DNA of 64,000 nucleotides from Bradyrhizobium sp. 138 (lineage in GTDB: Bacteria > Pseudomonadota > Alphaproteobacteria > Rhizobiales > Xanthobacteraceae): the NCBI RefSeq assembly GCF_023074075.1, contig NZ_JADPKT010000020.1, forward strand, positions 124,001-188,000. Direction: 5' to 3'. Made by a program: the position numbers and the translations under genes. Positions 9,469 to 18,511 of the stretch are shown piece after piece. The notes beneath the pieces were generated by a model, which made no database searches, was not told where the DNA came from, and saw only the letters and a program-made list of their open reading frames with translations. Position 1 is the first letter of the stretch; the number at the start of each line of letters is the position of its first letter.

Positions 9469-10542
9469 ATGAACGATCAGATTGCCATTCCCTGTGTGGT
9501 CATGCGCGGAGGTACCTCGCGCGGGCCGTTCTTCCTGGCCCGCGATCTTCCGGCCGACGCGAGGTCGCGTGACGCCGTCCTGCTGTCCGTGATGGGAGGT
9601 GGACACGACCTGGGAATCGACGGGATCGGTGGCGGCAATGCCGTCATCAACAAGGTCGCGATCGTTGGACCGGCATCGGTGCCTGGCGCCGACGTCGACT
9701 ATTTGTTCGCCCAGGTGCGTGTTCGTGAAGGCATCGTCGATACCTCGCCAAATTGCGGAAACATGCTGGCGGCGGTGGGGCCGTTCGCAATCGAGGCTGG
9801 CCTCGTCGCCACCACCGCAGATCGCACCCATGTGCGCATCCACAACGTCAACACCGGCAAGCTGATCGACGCGACGGTCGCCACGCCGGGAGGCCGGGTG
9901 ACCTACGACGGCGAGGCGCAGATCGACGGTGTGCCGGGGACGGCCGCACCCATCGAGCTGTCGTTCCCCAACGCGGCCGGCGCACGCACCGGTCGTCTCC
10001 TGCCGACCGGACGAGCCGTCGACAGCATCAAGGGTATCGACGTGACCTGTCTCGACGCGGCGATGCCGGTCATGCTGGTCCGTGCGGCGGATCTGGGATG
10101 GAGCGGGCGCGAGGCTCCCTCGGACTTTGCCGACAGCAGCTTCCGCGCGCGCCTCGAGGACTTGCGGATCGAGGCCGGACGCCGGATGGGTTTTCCAAAT
10201 CCCGCGTCGATGGTGATCCCGAAGCCGGTCCTGATCGCGCCCGCGAGCGGGGCGACGTTGAACGTCAGGTACTTCATGCCGCACGACTGCCATAGCGCGC
10301 TGGCGGTGACCGGCGCTGTCGCGATTGCGACTGCATGCGTCACGCCCGGAACGATCGCCGCCGAGATGGTCGGACCGCTGGCACCGCCGGTGCCGATCAC
10401 GCTCGCTCATCCCTCTGGCCGGCTCGTCGTCAGGCTGGAGCCCGGACCGGTTGCCCGGGTGCTGCGGACAGCCCGGCGAATCTTCGAGGGCCACGTCTTC
10501 GCCCGCCGGGCCCACGTGCCTCATTCGGTCCTGGCGGCCTGA
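9469..10542 (+). CDS. PrpF-family isomerase/tautomerase (4-oxalomesaconate tautomerase-like)
   Basis: This is a 357-residue PrpF-family protein. The family fold resembles diaminopimelate epimerase and catalyses proton shifts on aconitate-like acids, for example 2-methylaconitate isomerase (PrpF) or 4-oxalomesaconate tautomerase (GalD). The N-terminus IPCVVMRGGTSRGPFFLARDLP is diagnostic of the family. GIDGIGGGNAVINKVAIV and DTSPNCGNMLAAVGPFAI follow, the latter carrying the conserved Cys. The ATG at 9469 gives the expected length, although frames run open upstream. With dctA 54 bases downstream and a divergent LysR gene, it probably belongs to uptake and catabolism of a tricarboxylic or aromatic-derived acid. 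Which member of the family it is cannot be decided from sequence alone. Confidence 0.87.
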   Translation: MNDQIAIPCVVMRGGTSRGPFFLARDLPADARSRDAVLLSVMGGGHDLGIDGIGGGNAVINKVAIVGPASVPGADVDYLFAQVRVREGIVDTSPNCGNMLAAVGPFAIEAGLVATTADRTHVRIHNVNTGKLIDATVATPGGRVTYDGEAQIDGVPGTAAPIELSFPNAAGARTGRLLPTGRAVDSIKGIDVTCLDAAMPVMLVRAADLGWSGREAPSDFADSSFRARLEDLRIEAGRRMGFPNPASMVIPKPVLIAPASGATLNVRYFMPHDCHSALAVTGAVAIATACVTPGTIAAEMVGPLAPPVPITLAHPSGRLVVRLEPGPVARVLRTARRIFEGHVFARRAHVPHSVLAA

Positions 10543-10596
10543 GCCACATCGCCTGCGAAGCCACCAAGAAAAATCAAAGCCATGGGAGAAACGTGA

Positions 10597-11982
10597 ATGC
10601 AGATGCAAGCATCGGCTGGGTCCACGAGCGGTGAGCCGCGAAAGCCATTCTACCGGATTCTCTACGTCCAGGTGCTGATTGGCCTCGTGCTAGGCGTCCT
10701 CACGGGCCATTTCTGGCCTGAATTTGGTGCTGCGCTGAAGCCCTTTGGCGACGGCTTCGTCAAGCTGGTCAAGATGATGATCGCACCGATCGTGTTCTGC
10801 ACCATCGTCAGCGGCATCAACAGCATCAGCGATTCCCGGGAGGTCGGCCGTACGCTGGTGAAATCCATGGCACTGTTTTACCTGCTGACCGTGCTCGCGC
10901 TGCTGGCCGGGCTGGCCGCGGTGTCGCTGATCCAGCCGGGCGTGGGCATGCACGTTTCCGTCAGTACGCTGGATCCGTCGGTGGCTGCGAAATTCACCAA
11001 GCAGGCAGGGGTGACCGGATTTGCGGACTTTATGCTGCACATTATTCCGCATTCGTTCTTTGGAGCGTTCGCCGATGGTGAAGTACTGCCGGTCCTGCTG
11101 ATCTCCATCCTGATCGCTTTTGGCCTCAGTCGTGCCGGCGATAGTGGTGTCGTGGTGACAAAGGCGGTCGCCTCGTTCTCTCACGTGCTGTTCGTGTCCT
11201 TCGGCTTCATCATGAAGCTCGCGCCGCTCGGCGCCTTCGGCGCCATGGCGTTCACGGTTGGCCGCTACGGCGTCCGTTCGATTGGCTCGCTCGGACTGTT
11301 GATCCTGACATTCTATCTCGCCTGCTCCATCTTCGTGGTGGTCGTGCTTGGCACGCTGGCGCGGCTGAACGGCTTCAGCCTGTGGAAGACCATCCGCTAC
11401 TTCAGGGAAGAACTGCTGATCGTGCTCGGCACATCGTCCTCGGAGCCCGCGCTGCCGGGTGCGCTGCGCAAGCTGGAGCAGCTCGGATGCCGCAAAGGCG
11501 TCTCGGGGCTCGTGCTGCCGATGGGCTATTCCTTCAATCTGGACGGCAGCGCCATCTATCTCACCCTGGCCTCCATCTTCATCGCGCAGGCCTGCGACAT
11601 TCACCTGTCATGGGGGCAGATCGCGGCGATGCTCGGACTGATGCTGCTGACGTCCAAGGGTGCGGCCGGCGTCACCGGCAGCGGCTTCGTCGCGCTCGTC
11701 GCGACGCTCTCCGTGATGCCGGATCTGCCCGTGACGGGCGTCGCCCTGCTCGTCGGCATCGACCGCTTCATGTCGGAGGCGCGGGCGCTGACCAGCATGA
11801 TCAGCAATTGCGTCGCGTCCATCACCATTTCGCTGTGGGAGAACGCCTGTGACCGCGAGGTGTTGGTCCGTGAACTCGGCCAGGGCAGCACGCCTGCGGT
11901 CGCGGCCGCGCCGACGATTGCTGCAGCGCCCCTAGTGCGGGAGGAGAAGAGCTGGATTTCGACGACCCAATCGGCCGCGTGA
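10597..11982 (+). CDS. dctA: C4-dicarboxylate:cation symporter DctA family
   Basis: This is a 461-residue inner-membrane symporter of the DAACS family for succinate, fumarate and malate. Recognisable stretches are YVQVLIGLVLGVLTGHFWPEF, the serine-rich hairpin region LGTSSSEPALPGALRKLEQLG, MGYSFNLDGSAIYLTLA and MLLTSKGAAGVTGSGFVAL. These are the transport-core motifs of the glutamate/dicarboxylate carriers. The ATG at 10597 follows GGGAGA. It is downstream of and probably cotranscribed with the PrpF-family gene, so its natural substrate may be a related carboxylate rather than the symbiotic C4 acids. The C-terminus ends in an Ala/Thr-rich tail typical of rhizobial versions. Confidence 0.92.
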   Translation: MQMQASAGSTSGEPRKPFYRILYVQVLIGLVLGVLTGHFWPEFGAALKPFGDGFVKLVKMMIAPIVFCTIVSGINSISDSREVGRTLVKSMALFYLLTVLALLAGLAAVSLIQPGVGMHVSVSTLDPSVAAKFTKQAGVTGFADFMLHIIPHSFFGAFADGEVLPVLLISILIAFGLSRAGDSGVVVTKAVASFSHVLFVSFGFIMKLAPLGAFGAMAFTVGRYGVRSIGSLGLLILTFYLACSIFVVVVLGTLARLNGFSLWKTIRYFREELLIVLGTSSSEPALPGALRKLEQLGCRKGVSGLVLPMGYSFNLDGSAIYLTLASIFIAQACDIHLSWGQIAAMLGLMLLTSKGAAGVTGSGFVALVATLSVMPDLPVTGVALLVGIDRFMSEARALTSMISNCVASITISLWENACDREVLVRELGQGSTPAVAAAPTIAAAPLVREEKSWISTTQSAA

Positions 11983-12001
11983 CGCCGCGCCGGATCTTGC
12001 C

Positions 12002-13906
12002 TCAGTTGGACTTGGCGTTTTCCTTGGCATTCTCCGCCGTCGGCGATCCGTCCTGCGCGGGGCGCTTTCCGCCTCCGGTGATGCGCTGCTTCAGGAGATC
12101 GAGGAAGGGAGACGCCGCGGGCGATTGCCGGATCAGGCTTTCAGGGTCTGGGAAAATCAGCGGATCGTCCCAGGGGCCCTGCACCATGAAGGGCAATTGA
12201 AAGCCGGACGTCGTATTGAGGCTCGCCACGCCCTTCATGTCGTATTCGCGTGTCGGCACCGAGGCGGTGCCGGTCAGCGTGATCTTCGCCGCCGGCCCTT
12301 CGATGCGGATGTCCTCGGCGGTGGCGATCCCGTCGGAAAATTTCACCGCAATGGTGAGATTGTTATAGGGCGTCGAGCCGCTGCGGAAATTGCCGCCGCC
12401 CGACAACGGCCGCCGCTCCAGGCGCTTCAGGAGTTGTTCGGCGTTGAAGCCCGAGATCGCGCCGTCATGTCCGGTGACGGTGGCGCTGCCGTCGAGCGAC
12501 TGCACGAGGCCGAACGGGCTCGAGCCCGAGGCGAGCAGCGACACGTTGATGTTGCCGCGTCCGGACAGCTTGTTGAGGCCGAACAGCTCGGTGGCGCAGG
12601 CCTGGAGATCGACGTCGGTGAACTGGAATTGCGCCTTGATGTCGGCGACGGTGTCGGAGCGCGCGATGCCGAACGAGCCCTTGGCGATCCCGCCATAGAC
12701 CTGGGCTTCGCCGACCGAGAGCGCCAGCGTGCCGTTGCGCAAATTGGCGCCGATCGCGGTGCGGCCGAGCTTCGTCGGCCCGACCGTCAGCTTTGCCGCC
12801 GACAGGCGCATGTCGAGGTCGGTGGTCGACAATCCCTGGAGATCGAACAGCTGCCTGTTCCAGTCGCGCGCGCCGCTCGCGAGCAGGCGGAAGGTGGAGA
12901 TATAAGGTGTGAAGTCGAGCGCGTCGGCGGCAAGCGTCGCCTGCAGCGTCTGCCGGCCGTTATTGGCATAGGTCATGACGCCCTCGGCGGCGTTGCCGTC
13001 GAGTTCGACATTGACGTTGGTGAGCGCGATCGAGGCCCCGACCACGTTGGCGCGCGCCTTCAGTGCGAAGCGGCCGAAACCGCCGCTGGCGGGCTGCGGC
13101 TGCCCGGTCCAGCGCAGCGCATTGCGCAAGGACGGGCTGTCGACGGTGAGCGTGCCTTCCATCATCGGGCTGGTGCGGTTGGCGACGCTGCCGTCGAAGG
13201 CGAGCTTGAGCGGTGCGCTGGCGATCCGCGCCTTCAGCCCCGAGCGCTCGCCGGAGAGGGCGGCGGCGAAATCGGAGAAGCTGATCGTGCCGTCGACGCG
13301 TTCGCCGCGCCAATCGAACTGTCCGGTCGCGGCGAAGGAGCGCGAGATCGAGGGCCAGGCGAGCGACAGGTCGATGTCGTCGAACTGCTCGGTGGCGTGG
13401 GTAGCGGCGTCCTCGTACTCGAGCACGCCGTCCTGGAGCCGGATTTCGGAGAACGAGATCTGGTTCTCGGCCCCTGGCTTCATCGTGCGCGCGATGGTCT
13501 GGATGAAGGGCGTCCAGTTGCTCTCGCCGTCCGGCTTCAGGCTGACATGGATGCGCGGCCGCAGCAGCGTCAGGTCGGCGATCTCGAACCGTTGCAGCAA
13601 GAGCGGCAGCAGCCGCAGATTGGCGGTGAGCACCTCGACACGGAGCACGGGATCGCTGGTGCCGCCGCCCTTGAGGCCGACGTCACGGAAGGAGATGTAG
13701 CTTGCCGGCAGCAGCGAGATGTCGATGCTGCCTGCGACATTGAGCTCGAGCCCGGTGACGTCGCGGATCTGCGCTTCGACCGCCTTGCGCAGCGCGTCGC
13801 GGTTGATGAGCCAGGAGGTCGCGATCAGGGCGATCAGCGCCACGCCGAGCAGCGCCGCGATCGGCGTCCCGAGGCGCTTCATTCCTTGGGCCATGGTCAA
13901 TGGCAT
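12002..13906 (-). CDS. AsmA-family protein
   Basis: This is a 634-residue protein with one N-terminal membrane anchor (LGTPIAALLGVALIALIATSWLI) and a long periplasmic part. The AsmA N-terminal domain is recognisable in the region after the anchor (LRKAVEAQIRDVTGLELNVAGSI and ISFRDVGL), and a C-terminal AsmA_2-like part contains LSGRGNINVSLLASGSS and YNNLTIAVKFSDGIATAEDI. AsmA-like proteins form long beta-rich grooves and are linked to outer-membrane lipid homeostasis. The exact start could be 13906, 13894 or 13882; all precede the anchor. It converges on dctA with a gap of only 19 bases. It shows no link to its neighbours in function. Confidence 0.87.
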   Translation of the reverse strand: MPLTMAQGMKRLGTPIAALLGVALIALIATSWLINRDALRKAVEAQIRDVTGLELNVAGSIDISLLPASYISFRDVGLKGGGTSDPVLRVEVLTANLRLLPLLLQRFEIADLTLLRPRIHVSLKPDGESNWTPFIQTIARTMKPGAENQISFSEIRLQDGVLEYEDAATHATEQFDDIDLSLAWPSISRSFAATGQFDWRGERVDGTISFSDFAAALSGERSGLKARIASAPLKLAFDGSVANRTSPMMEGTLTVDSPSLRNALRWTGQPQPASGGFGRFALKARANVVGASIALTNVNVELDGNAAEGVMTYANNGRQTLQATLAADALDFTPYISTFRLLASGARDWNRQLFDLQGLSTTDLDMRLSAAKLTVGPTKLGRTAIGANLRNGTLALSVGEAQVYGGIAKGSFGIARSDTVADIKAQFQFTDVDLQACATELFGLNKLSGRGNINVSLLASGSSPFGLVQSLDGSATVTGHDGAISGFNAEQLLKRLERRPLSGGGNFRSGSTPYNNLTIAVKFSDGIATAEDIRIEGPAAKITLTGTASVPTREYDMKGVASLNTTSGFQLPFMVQGPWDDPLIFPDPESLIRQSPAASPFLDLLKQRITGGGKRPAQDGSPTAENAKENAKSN

Positions 13907-14173
13907 GTCCTGATCGGGTTGGTCGTAGGGCGGGCCGGGAAACCAGCATGCCCACGCCCAAGCCCTATTATGTTAAGTGCCGCAACTTGATGGGTTTTCT
14001 TGTCGCTTTCAAGGCCGCGGACGATTCTGCCCATGGCGTGGGCAGCTTCTATCACCCCGGGACGGGACGGAGAACCCCGTATCATTGACGGCTTCGGAGG
14101 ATTTCGCCTAATAATCGCCGCCAATAAGGCGCGACGCCCCCGCAAGCCGAAGGTTCAGTCGAAGGTCATTTGC

Positions 14174-14881
14174 ATGAACAAGGTCTATCCCGACGCCAAG
14201 TCGGCTCTGTCAGGCATTCTGAAAGACAACATGATGATCATGTCGGGGGGCTTCGGCCTCTGCGGCATCGCCGAGGAGCTGTCGGACGCGATCCGCGAGT
14301 CCGGCGTCAAGGGCCTGACGGTGGTCTCCAACAATGCCGGCGTCGACGGCATCGGGCTCAGCCGTCTCCTGGAAACCCGGCAGATCAAGAAGATGATCTC
14401 GTCCTATGTCGGCGAGAACAGGCTGTTCGCCCAGCAATTCCTCGCCGGCGAGCTGGAACTCGAATTCAATCCGCAGGGCACGCTGGCCGAGCGCATCCGC
14501 GCCGGCGGCGCCGGCATCCCGGCCTTCTACACCAAGACCGGTGTGGGCACGCTGATCGCTGAAGGCAAGGAAGTGAAGGAATTCGACGGCGAAAAATACC
14601 TGATGGAGCGCGGCCTGTTCGCCGACCTCGCCATCGTGCATGCCTGGAAGGGCGATACCGCCGGCAACCTCATCTATCGCAAGACCGCGCGTAACTTTAA
14701 CCCGATGATGGCGACCGCCGCCAAGATTACGGTGGCTGAGGTCGAGCATCTGGTTCCGGCGGGTGAACTCAATCCCGACCACATCCACACGCCCGGCATT
14801 TTCGTGAAGCGCATCGTCGAGGTCGGCTCGGCCAAGAAGCGCATCGAATTCCGCAACACCCGCCCGCGCACGGCAGCTTGA
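14174..14881 (+). CDS. scoA: 3-oxoacid CoA-transferase subunit A
   Basis: This is the alpha subunit of succinyl-CoA:3-ketoacid CoA-transferase, 235 residues, which activates acetoacetate with CoA from succinyl-CoA. The N-terminus NKVYPDAKSALSGILKDNMM and the glycine-rich GGFGLCGIAEELSDAI are typical of subunit A. GAGIPAFYTKTGVGTLIAEGKE is the family's acyl-CoA-binding loop. Frames run open upstream, but 14174 matches the usual N-terminus. The partner subunit B starts 15 bases after the stop, and the two act as a heteromer. In this group of bacteria the pair links polyhydroxybutyrate and ketone-body turnover to the TCA cycle. Confidence 0.94.
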   Translation: MNKVYPDAKSALSGILKDNMMIMSGGFGLCGIAEELSDAIRESGVKGLTVVSNNAGVDGIGLSRLLETRQIKKMISSYVGENRLFAQQFLAGELELEFNPQGTLAERIRAGGAGIPAFYTKTGVGTLIAEGKEVKEFDGEKYLMERGLFADLAIVHAWKGDTAGNLIYRKTARNFNPMMATAAKITVAEVEHLVPAGELNPDHIHTPGIFVKRIVEVGSAKKRIEFRNTRPRTAA

Positions 14882-14896
14882 GATCAGGAGACTAAG

Positions 14897-15547
14897 ATGG
14901 CCTGGACCCGTGAACAGATGGCCGCGCGCGCCGCGAAGGAATTGCGCGACGGCTACTACGTCAATCTCGGCATCGGCATCCCGACGCTGGTCTCGAACTA
15001 CATCCCCGACGGCATGGACGTCAGCCTTCAGAGCGAGAACGGCATGCTCGGCATGGGCCCGTTCCCCTATGAAGACGAGGTGGACGCGGACCTGATCAAC
15101 GCCGGCAAGCAGACCGTGAGCGAGCTGCCCTCGACCTCCTATTTCTCGAGCGCGGATTCCTTCGGCATGATTCGTGGCGGCCACATGGATCTGTCGATCC
15201 TCGGCGCCATGCAGGTGGCCCAGAACGGCGATCTCGCCAACTGGATGATCCCCGGCAAGATGGTCAAGGGCATGGGCGGCGCGATGGATCTCGTCGCCGG
15301 CGTCAAGCGCGTCGTCGTGGTGATGGAGCATTCGGCCAAGGACGGCCCGAAGCTGCTGAAGCAGTGCAATTTGCCGCTGACCGGCGAGCGCGTGGTCGAC
15401 ATGGTCGTCACGGATCTGGCCGTCTTCACCATCGACAAGCACGGCGACGGTGGCATGGCCTTGATCGAGCTCGCCGACGGCGTCTCGCTCGACGAGGTCA
15501 AGGCCAAGACCGAAGCCGAGTTCCGCGTCGCGCTGAAGAACAGCTAG
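14897..15547 (+). CDS. scoB: 3-oxoacid CoA-transferase subunit B
   Basis: This is the beta subunit of succinyl-CoA:3-ketoacid CoA-transferase, 216 residues. The catalytic glutamate lies in the [10 protein letters not shown] motif near residue 50. There it forms the glutamyl-CoA intermediate. [19 protein letters not shown] near the N-terminus and [23 protein letters not shown] are family signatures. AGGAG stands nine bases before the ATG at 14897. It is translated from the same message as subunit A. A GNAT acetyltransferase gene starts 23 bases after its stop and may be cotranscribed. Confidence 0.95.
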   Translation: MAWTREQMAARAAKELRDGYYVNLGIGIPTLVSNYIPDGMDVSLQSENGMLGMGPFPYEDEVDADLINAGKQTVSELPSTSYFSSADSFGMIRGGHMDLSILGAMQVAQNGDLANWMIPGKMVKGMGGAMDLVAGVKRVVVVMEHSAKDGPKLLKQCNLPLTGERVVDMVVTDLAVFTIDKHGDGGMALIELADGVSLDEVKAKTEAEFRVALKNS

Positions 15548-15570
15548 GGTCTTCGTAAAAGGGGGCGCGC

Positions 15571-16206
15571 ATGACGATCCGGTCAGCGCGTCCCGAGGAC
15601 GCCGATTTCATCGCAAGAACCATCCTGTCGTCGCAGCGCGGCTACCGGCCGCGCGGCTGGTTCGACGTCGCGCTCGGCTGGCCCGAAGCGCAGTGCCGCG
15701 ATTTCGTCGCGCGCGTCGCGGTCGCCCGCACCGTCTCGATGTGGCACGTCTCGCAATTCCTGGTCGCCGATGTCGACGGCACGCCGGCCGCGGCGCTGTG
15801 CGCGCTGCCCGCCGCCGGTACGGGACCTGCGGCCTGGCGCGCGATCGAGGAGGTCGCGGCGGCGACCGGGCTCGCTGCGCCGGAGCTCGAGGCAGTCCGG
15901 CGACGCGGCGCCTACACCGGCGCCTGCTGGGTTCAGGGCGGCGAGGGCGACTGGATGATCGAGCATGTCGCAACCGATCCCGCATACCGCGGCCGCGGTC
16001 TGGTCCAGGCGCTGATCGCGCACGCGCTGGACAAGGGACGGGCGGCGGGATTTGCCCAGGCGACGATATCGTTCCTGATCGGCAACGAACCCGCCGAGCG
16101 CGCCTACGCCAAGGCCGGATTTGTCTTTGCGGAGGAGAAGCGCGATCCCGCGTTCGAGGCGATCATCGGCGCGCCCGGCTTTCGCATGTTCACACGGGAG
16201 ATTTGA
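15571..16206 (+). CDS. GNAT-family N-acetyltransferase
   Basis: This is a 211-residue protein with the GNAT fold. Motif A is visible as HVATDPAYRGRGLVQALIAHALDKG, where the RGRG turn binds the acetyl-CoA pyrophosphate. The following FAQATISFLIGNEPAERAYAKAGF is the usual motif B with the Asn and Tyr of the acceptor side. The N-terminal about 100 residues are less conserved and probably determine the acceptor. The start at 15571 gives TIRSARPEDADFIARTIL, a typical GNAT N-terminus. Its location behind scoAB does not reveal a substrate. Confidence 0.88.
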   Translation: MTIRSARPEDADFIARTILSSQRGYRPRGWFDVALGWPEAQCRDFVARVAVARTVSMWHVSQFLVADVDGTPAAALCALPAAGTGPAAWRAIEEVAAATGLAAPELEAVRRRGAYTGACWVQGGEGDWMIEHVATDPAYRGRGLVQALIAHALDKGRAAGFAQATISFLIGNEPAERAYAKAGFVFAEEKRDPAFEAIIGAPGFRMFTREI

Positions 16207-16256
16207 TCCGCCGCGCAGGCAGTGACGGCTGAGGGGCAGGCGCGCACCTCAATCGC

Positions 16257-16342
16257 GTCATTGCGAGGAGCTCTTGCGACGAAGCAATCCAGGCTGTTTC
16301 CGCGGAGAAATCATGGATTGCTTCGCTGCGCTCGCAATGCGG
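16257..16342. repeat. Palindromic repeat, family 1, copy 1
   Basis: The left arm ATTGCGAGGAG...GCGACGAAGCAATCCA pairs with the right arm TGGATTGCTTCG...CTCGCAAT. A second copy lies at 38492-38609. Such elements are very common between genes in Bradyrhizobium. It sits at the 3' end of the acetyltransferase and nirV genes, which converge here. Confidence 0.85.
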
Positions 16343-16345
16343 CGA

Positions 16346-16410
16346 GTAGCCCGATGAGTGAAGCGATATATGGGACCTTCCCCGGGTGTCGCTTCGCTCA
16401 CCCGGGCTAC
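16346..16410. repeat. Palindromic repeat, family 2
   Basis: The left arm GTAGCCCG-ATGAGTGAAGCGA pairs imperfectly with TCGCTTCGCTCACCCGGGCTAC on the right. The element lies immediately downstream of nirV and could end convergent transcripts. It looks like another dispersed intergenic element family. Confidence 0.7.
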
Positions 16411-16414
16411 GCGT

Positions 16415-17299
16415 TCACGACCTCGCTGCCCGCACCTTGCCCCACCTTGCCGACACGCTCGCCACCCACGACGCCTGCTCGCGCACCAGGCGGAAGCCGA
16501 GATTGGCGGGCGGCACGCCCTGGGCGCATCCGCCGGCGCGGGCATCGCGGATGAAATCGGTGACATAGGCGCGGTGGGCGCCCTCGGCGACACGCACGCC
16601 GCAGTTCACGGTCGGGCGGCCGGCATTGCCTGATGCGTCGACGCGCGAGCGTACGAAGCAGGTCGAGGTCCACTCCCAGACGTTGCCGGCGAGATCTTCG
16701 ACGCCGTGTTCGTTCGGGCCGAACTTGCCAAACGGATAGGCCGTGGTGTCGGAGAGGTCGCGCTCGGCTTCGCGCTCGTAGCGGCTGATCCAGCGCTTTG
16801 AAGGATCGTCCGCGTCGACCGGCGCGCCGTCGTCCTTGAACCTGGAGCCGGCTGCAAAAGCCCTTTCCGCATCGCTCGGCAGGCGGTAATGCTGGCCCGT
16901 CTTGCGCGACAACCAGCCCGCATAGGCCTCGGCGTCGTGCCAGTTCACCTGCACTGCGGGGCGATCGGGGGCGACCGCCACGTCGCGATCGAGCGCGCGG
17001 CAGGCGCCATCCTGCACGCAAAGCTGATAATCGGATGACGAGACTTGGTTACGCATGATGTGCAGCGGCCGGTCGACGCGCATCGCGCGCAGCGGCGCCT
17101 CCGCCTGCTGCCCGCCGCGTGTGAAATCGCCGGCCTCGCGATAGGACTGGCTGCCCGGCGCAACCCTGACGATCGCAGGCTCAGCCGCCGTGCCGTGGAC
17201 CGCCATGTCCGAGACCAGCGGCGCCATCGCGATCGGCCCTGCGAGCCCGGCGGCGCAGGCGAGTGCCAGTTTGAGCTTGAATGCGATCAGCATCGTCAT
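16415..17299 (-). CDS. nirV: NirV, formylglycine-generating-enzyme-like protein of the nirK operon
   Basis: This is a 294-residue SUMF1/FGE-fold protein encoded directly behind nirK, the position that defines nirV. An N-terminal signal-like segment (KLALACAAGLAGPIAM) suggests export. FGE-fold landmarks are MRNQVSSSDYQLCVQDG, VNWHDAEAYAGWLSRKTGQHYRLPSDAERAFA split over its usual helix, and HGVEDLAGNVWEWTSTC. In true FGE two catalytic cysteines sit near the C-terminal S-x-C-x-x-x-x-C region. Here the matching stretch reads AHRAYVTDFIRDARAG without them, so sulfatase-type formylglycine activity is unlikely. NirV's exact role is not known; an assembly or maturation role for NirK is inference from linkage. 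A strong hairpin separates it from nirK. Confidence 0.87.
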   Translation of the reverse strand: MTMLIAFKLKLALACAAGLAGPIAMAPLVSDMAVHGTAAEPAIVRVAPGSQSYREAGDFTRGGQQAEAPLRAMRVDRPLHIMRNQVSSSDYQLCVQDGACRALDRDVAVAPDRPAVQVNWHDAEAYAGWLSRKTGQHYRLPSDAERAFAAGSRFKDDGAPVDADDPSKRWISRYEREAERDLSDTTAYPFGKFGPNEHGVEDLAGNVWEWTSTCFVRSRVDASGNAGRPTVNCGVRVAEGAHRAYVTDFIRDARAGGCAQGVPPANLGFRLVREQASWVASVSARWGKVRAARS

Positions 17300-17314
17300 T
17301 CCCCGAAGAAAGAA

Positions 17315-17336
17315 GGGGCCGGTGATGACCGGCCCC
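17315..17336 (-). terminator. Intercistronic hairpin between nirK and nirV
   Basis: GGGGCCGGT and ACCGGCCCC form a perfect nine-base-pair stem with a four-base loop. On the minus strand the stem is followed by TTCTTTCTTC. It resembles a partial rho-independent terminator that would reduce nirV relative to nirK. Confidence 0.65.
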
Positions 17337-17345
17337 TCGTCGCGT

Positions 17346-18443
17346 CTAGTTGGTGCTGGCAGGCGGTATTTCAGCGGGCGCCTTCACCTGGGTCATCAGA
17401 TCATCGTTCCACTTGCCTTCGACCTTGAAGTGCGCGGTGGCGCCGAGATCGGCGGCTTCGATCAGATTGTGCGTGACGTAGGCGTAGATGCCGGGCTGCA
17501 TGAACTTGTAGAGCGCCGCTCCCGCCGAGCCGCCCCGGATGAACCAGGTCTCGAGCCCGACCTCCGGTGCATTGCCGAACTTGCCGGTCTCCCAGACATA
17601 GTCGCCGTGGCCGCCGATCAGATGCGGGCGGCTGTCGCGGTTGGCCTGCGAATGCACGATCAGCACGTTCTCTCCGACCTTGGCAGTCAGCGCGTTCTTG
17701 CCGGTGAGCGCGCCGACCTTGCCGTTGAACACGACATGGGTCGGGATCAGCTTCTTCATCACCTCTTCGGTGTCGGTGAAGGCTTCGCCCGGCGACTCGT
17801 AGGACTTGAAATTGCCTTTCTCGTCACGCGGCACGTACATGTCCTGTTCGCCGATGTAGTAGACCTTGTCGTATTTCAGCGCGCGGCCCTTGCCGTCGTT
17901 GAGCCCGTCGCGCGGTAGCACCATCACGGCGCCATTCATGCCGGAGACGACGTGCCAGGGGATCATCGGGCCGCCCGGTGCGCAGTGATAGACGAACACG
18001 CCGGTCTTGGTCGCCTTCCAGCGCAGCACCACCTGCTCGCCGGGATTGATCAGCGTGAGTTCGCCGCCGCCCAGCGCGCCCGTCGCGGAATGAAAGTCGA
18101 TGTTGTGCGGCATGGTGTTGGTCGCGGGATTGACCAGCGTCAGCTCGACATAGTCACCCTCGTGCACGACCATGAGCGGTCCCGGCATCGAGCCGTTGAA
18201 CGTCATCGCCTGGAAGGTGGTGCCCTTGTCGTCGACGACGACCTTCTTCTCCTCGACCGTCATCGTGAACTCGACGATCTTGGGGCCCTGCGTCGTGGCC
18301 TGCTCGTGCGCATGCACGAAGGGCGGAGCGACCAGCTCGACCTTCTGACGCGGCAGCTTGAGATCGCTGGCGGCGAAGGCCGGGGTCGCCAACATCAGGG
18401 CGGTCGCGGCGGCGCCGATCAATGCGGCTCTGCGGGTGAACAT
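17346..18443 (-). CDS. nirK: Copper-containing nitrite reductase (NO-forming)
   Basis: NirK is the periplasmic copper enzyme that reduces nitrite to nitric oxide. The protein has a Tat-like signal (TRRAALIG...LATPAFA). Type 1 copper ligands are visible in [22 protein letters not shown] and GMNG (His, Cys, His, Met). Type 2 copper ligands are the His of DFHSATG, the His before the Cys in YHC and the His of YVTHNLIEA. The catalytic Asp is in NIDFH and the catalytic His in [14 protein letters not shown] prefer the ATG at 18443 because AAGGA lies eight bases upstream; an in-frame ATG at 18452 adds three residues. A FixK-type box lies 70 bases upstream. It heads a two-gene operon with nirV and is divergent from hemN. 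Confidence 0.96.
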   Translation of the reverse strand: MFTRRAALIGAAATALMLATPAFAASDLKLPRQKVELVAPPFVHAHEQATTQGPKIVEFTMTVEEKKVVVDDKGTTFQAMTFNGSMPGPLMVVHEGDYVELTLVNPATNTMPHNIDFHSATGALGGGELTLINPGEQVVLRWKATKTGVFVYHCAPGGPMIPWHVVSGMNGAVMVLPRDGLNDGKGRALKYDKVYYIGEQDMYVPRDEKGNFKSYESPGEAFTDTEEVMKKLIPTHVVFNGKVGALTGKNALTAKVGENVLIVHSQANRDSRPHLIGGHGDYVWETGKFGNAPEVGLETWFIRGGSAGAALYKFMQPGIYAYVTHNLIEAADLGATAHFKVEGKWNDDLMTQVKAPAEIPPASTN

Positions 18444-18511
18444 CGGAAGCATCCTTCATGTGAAAAGGTTTTGATGACGGATGCAGTGTGCGCCTGTTGC
18501 GGCAAGAGTGT

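Noticed and set aside
8953..10608. Long open frame on the minus strand opposite the PrpF-family gene
   Set aside because: It is antisense to the clear PrpF-like frame, its translation is low in hydrophobic structure and rich in Arg/His/Asp, and it runs into the LysR gene. It is a shadow of high-GC coding sequence.
12125..13990. Plus-strand open frame opposite the AsmA gene
   Set aside because: Antisense to an AsmA-like frame with good motifs; composition is typical of a GC shadow.
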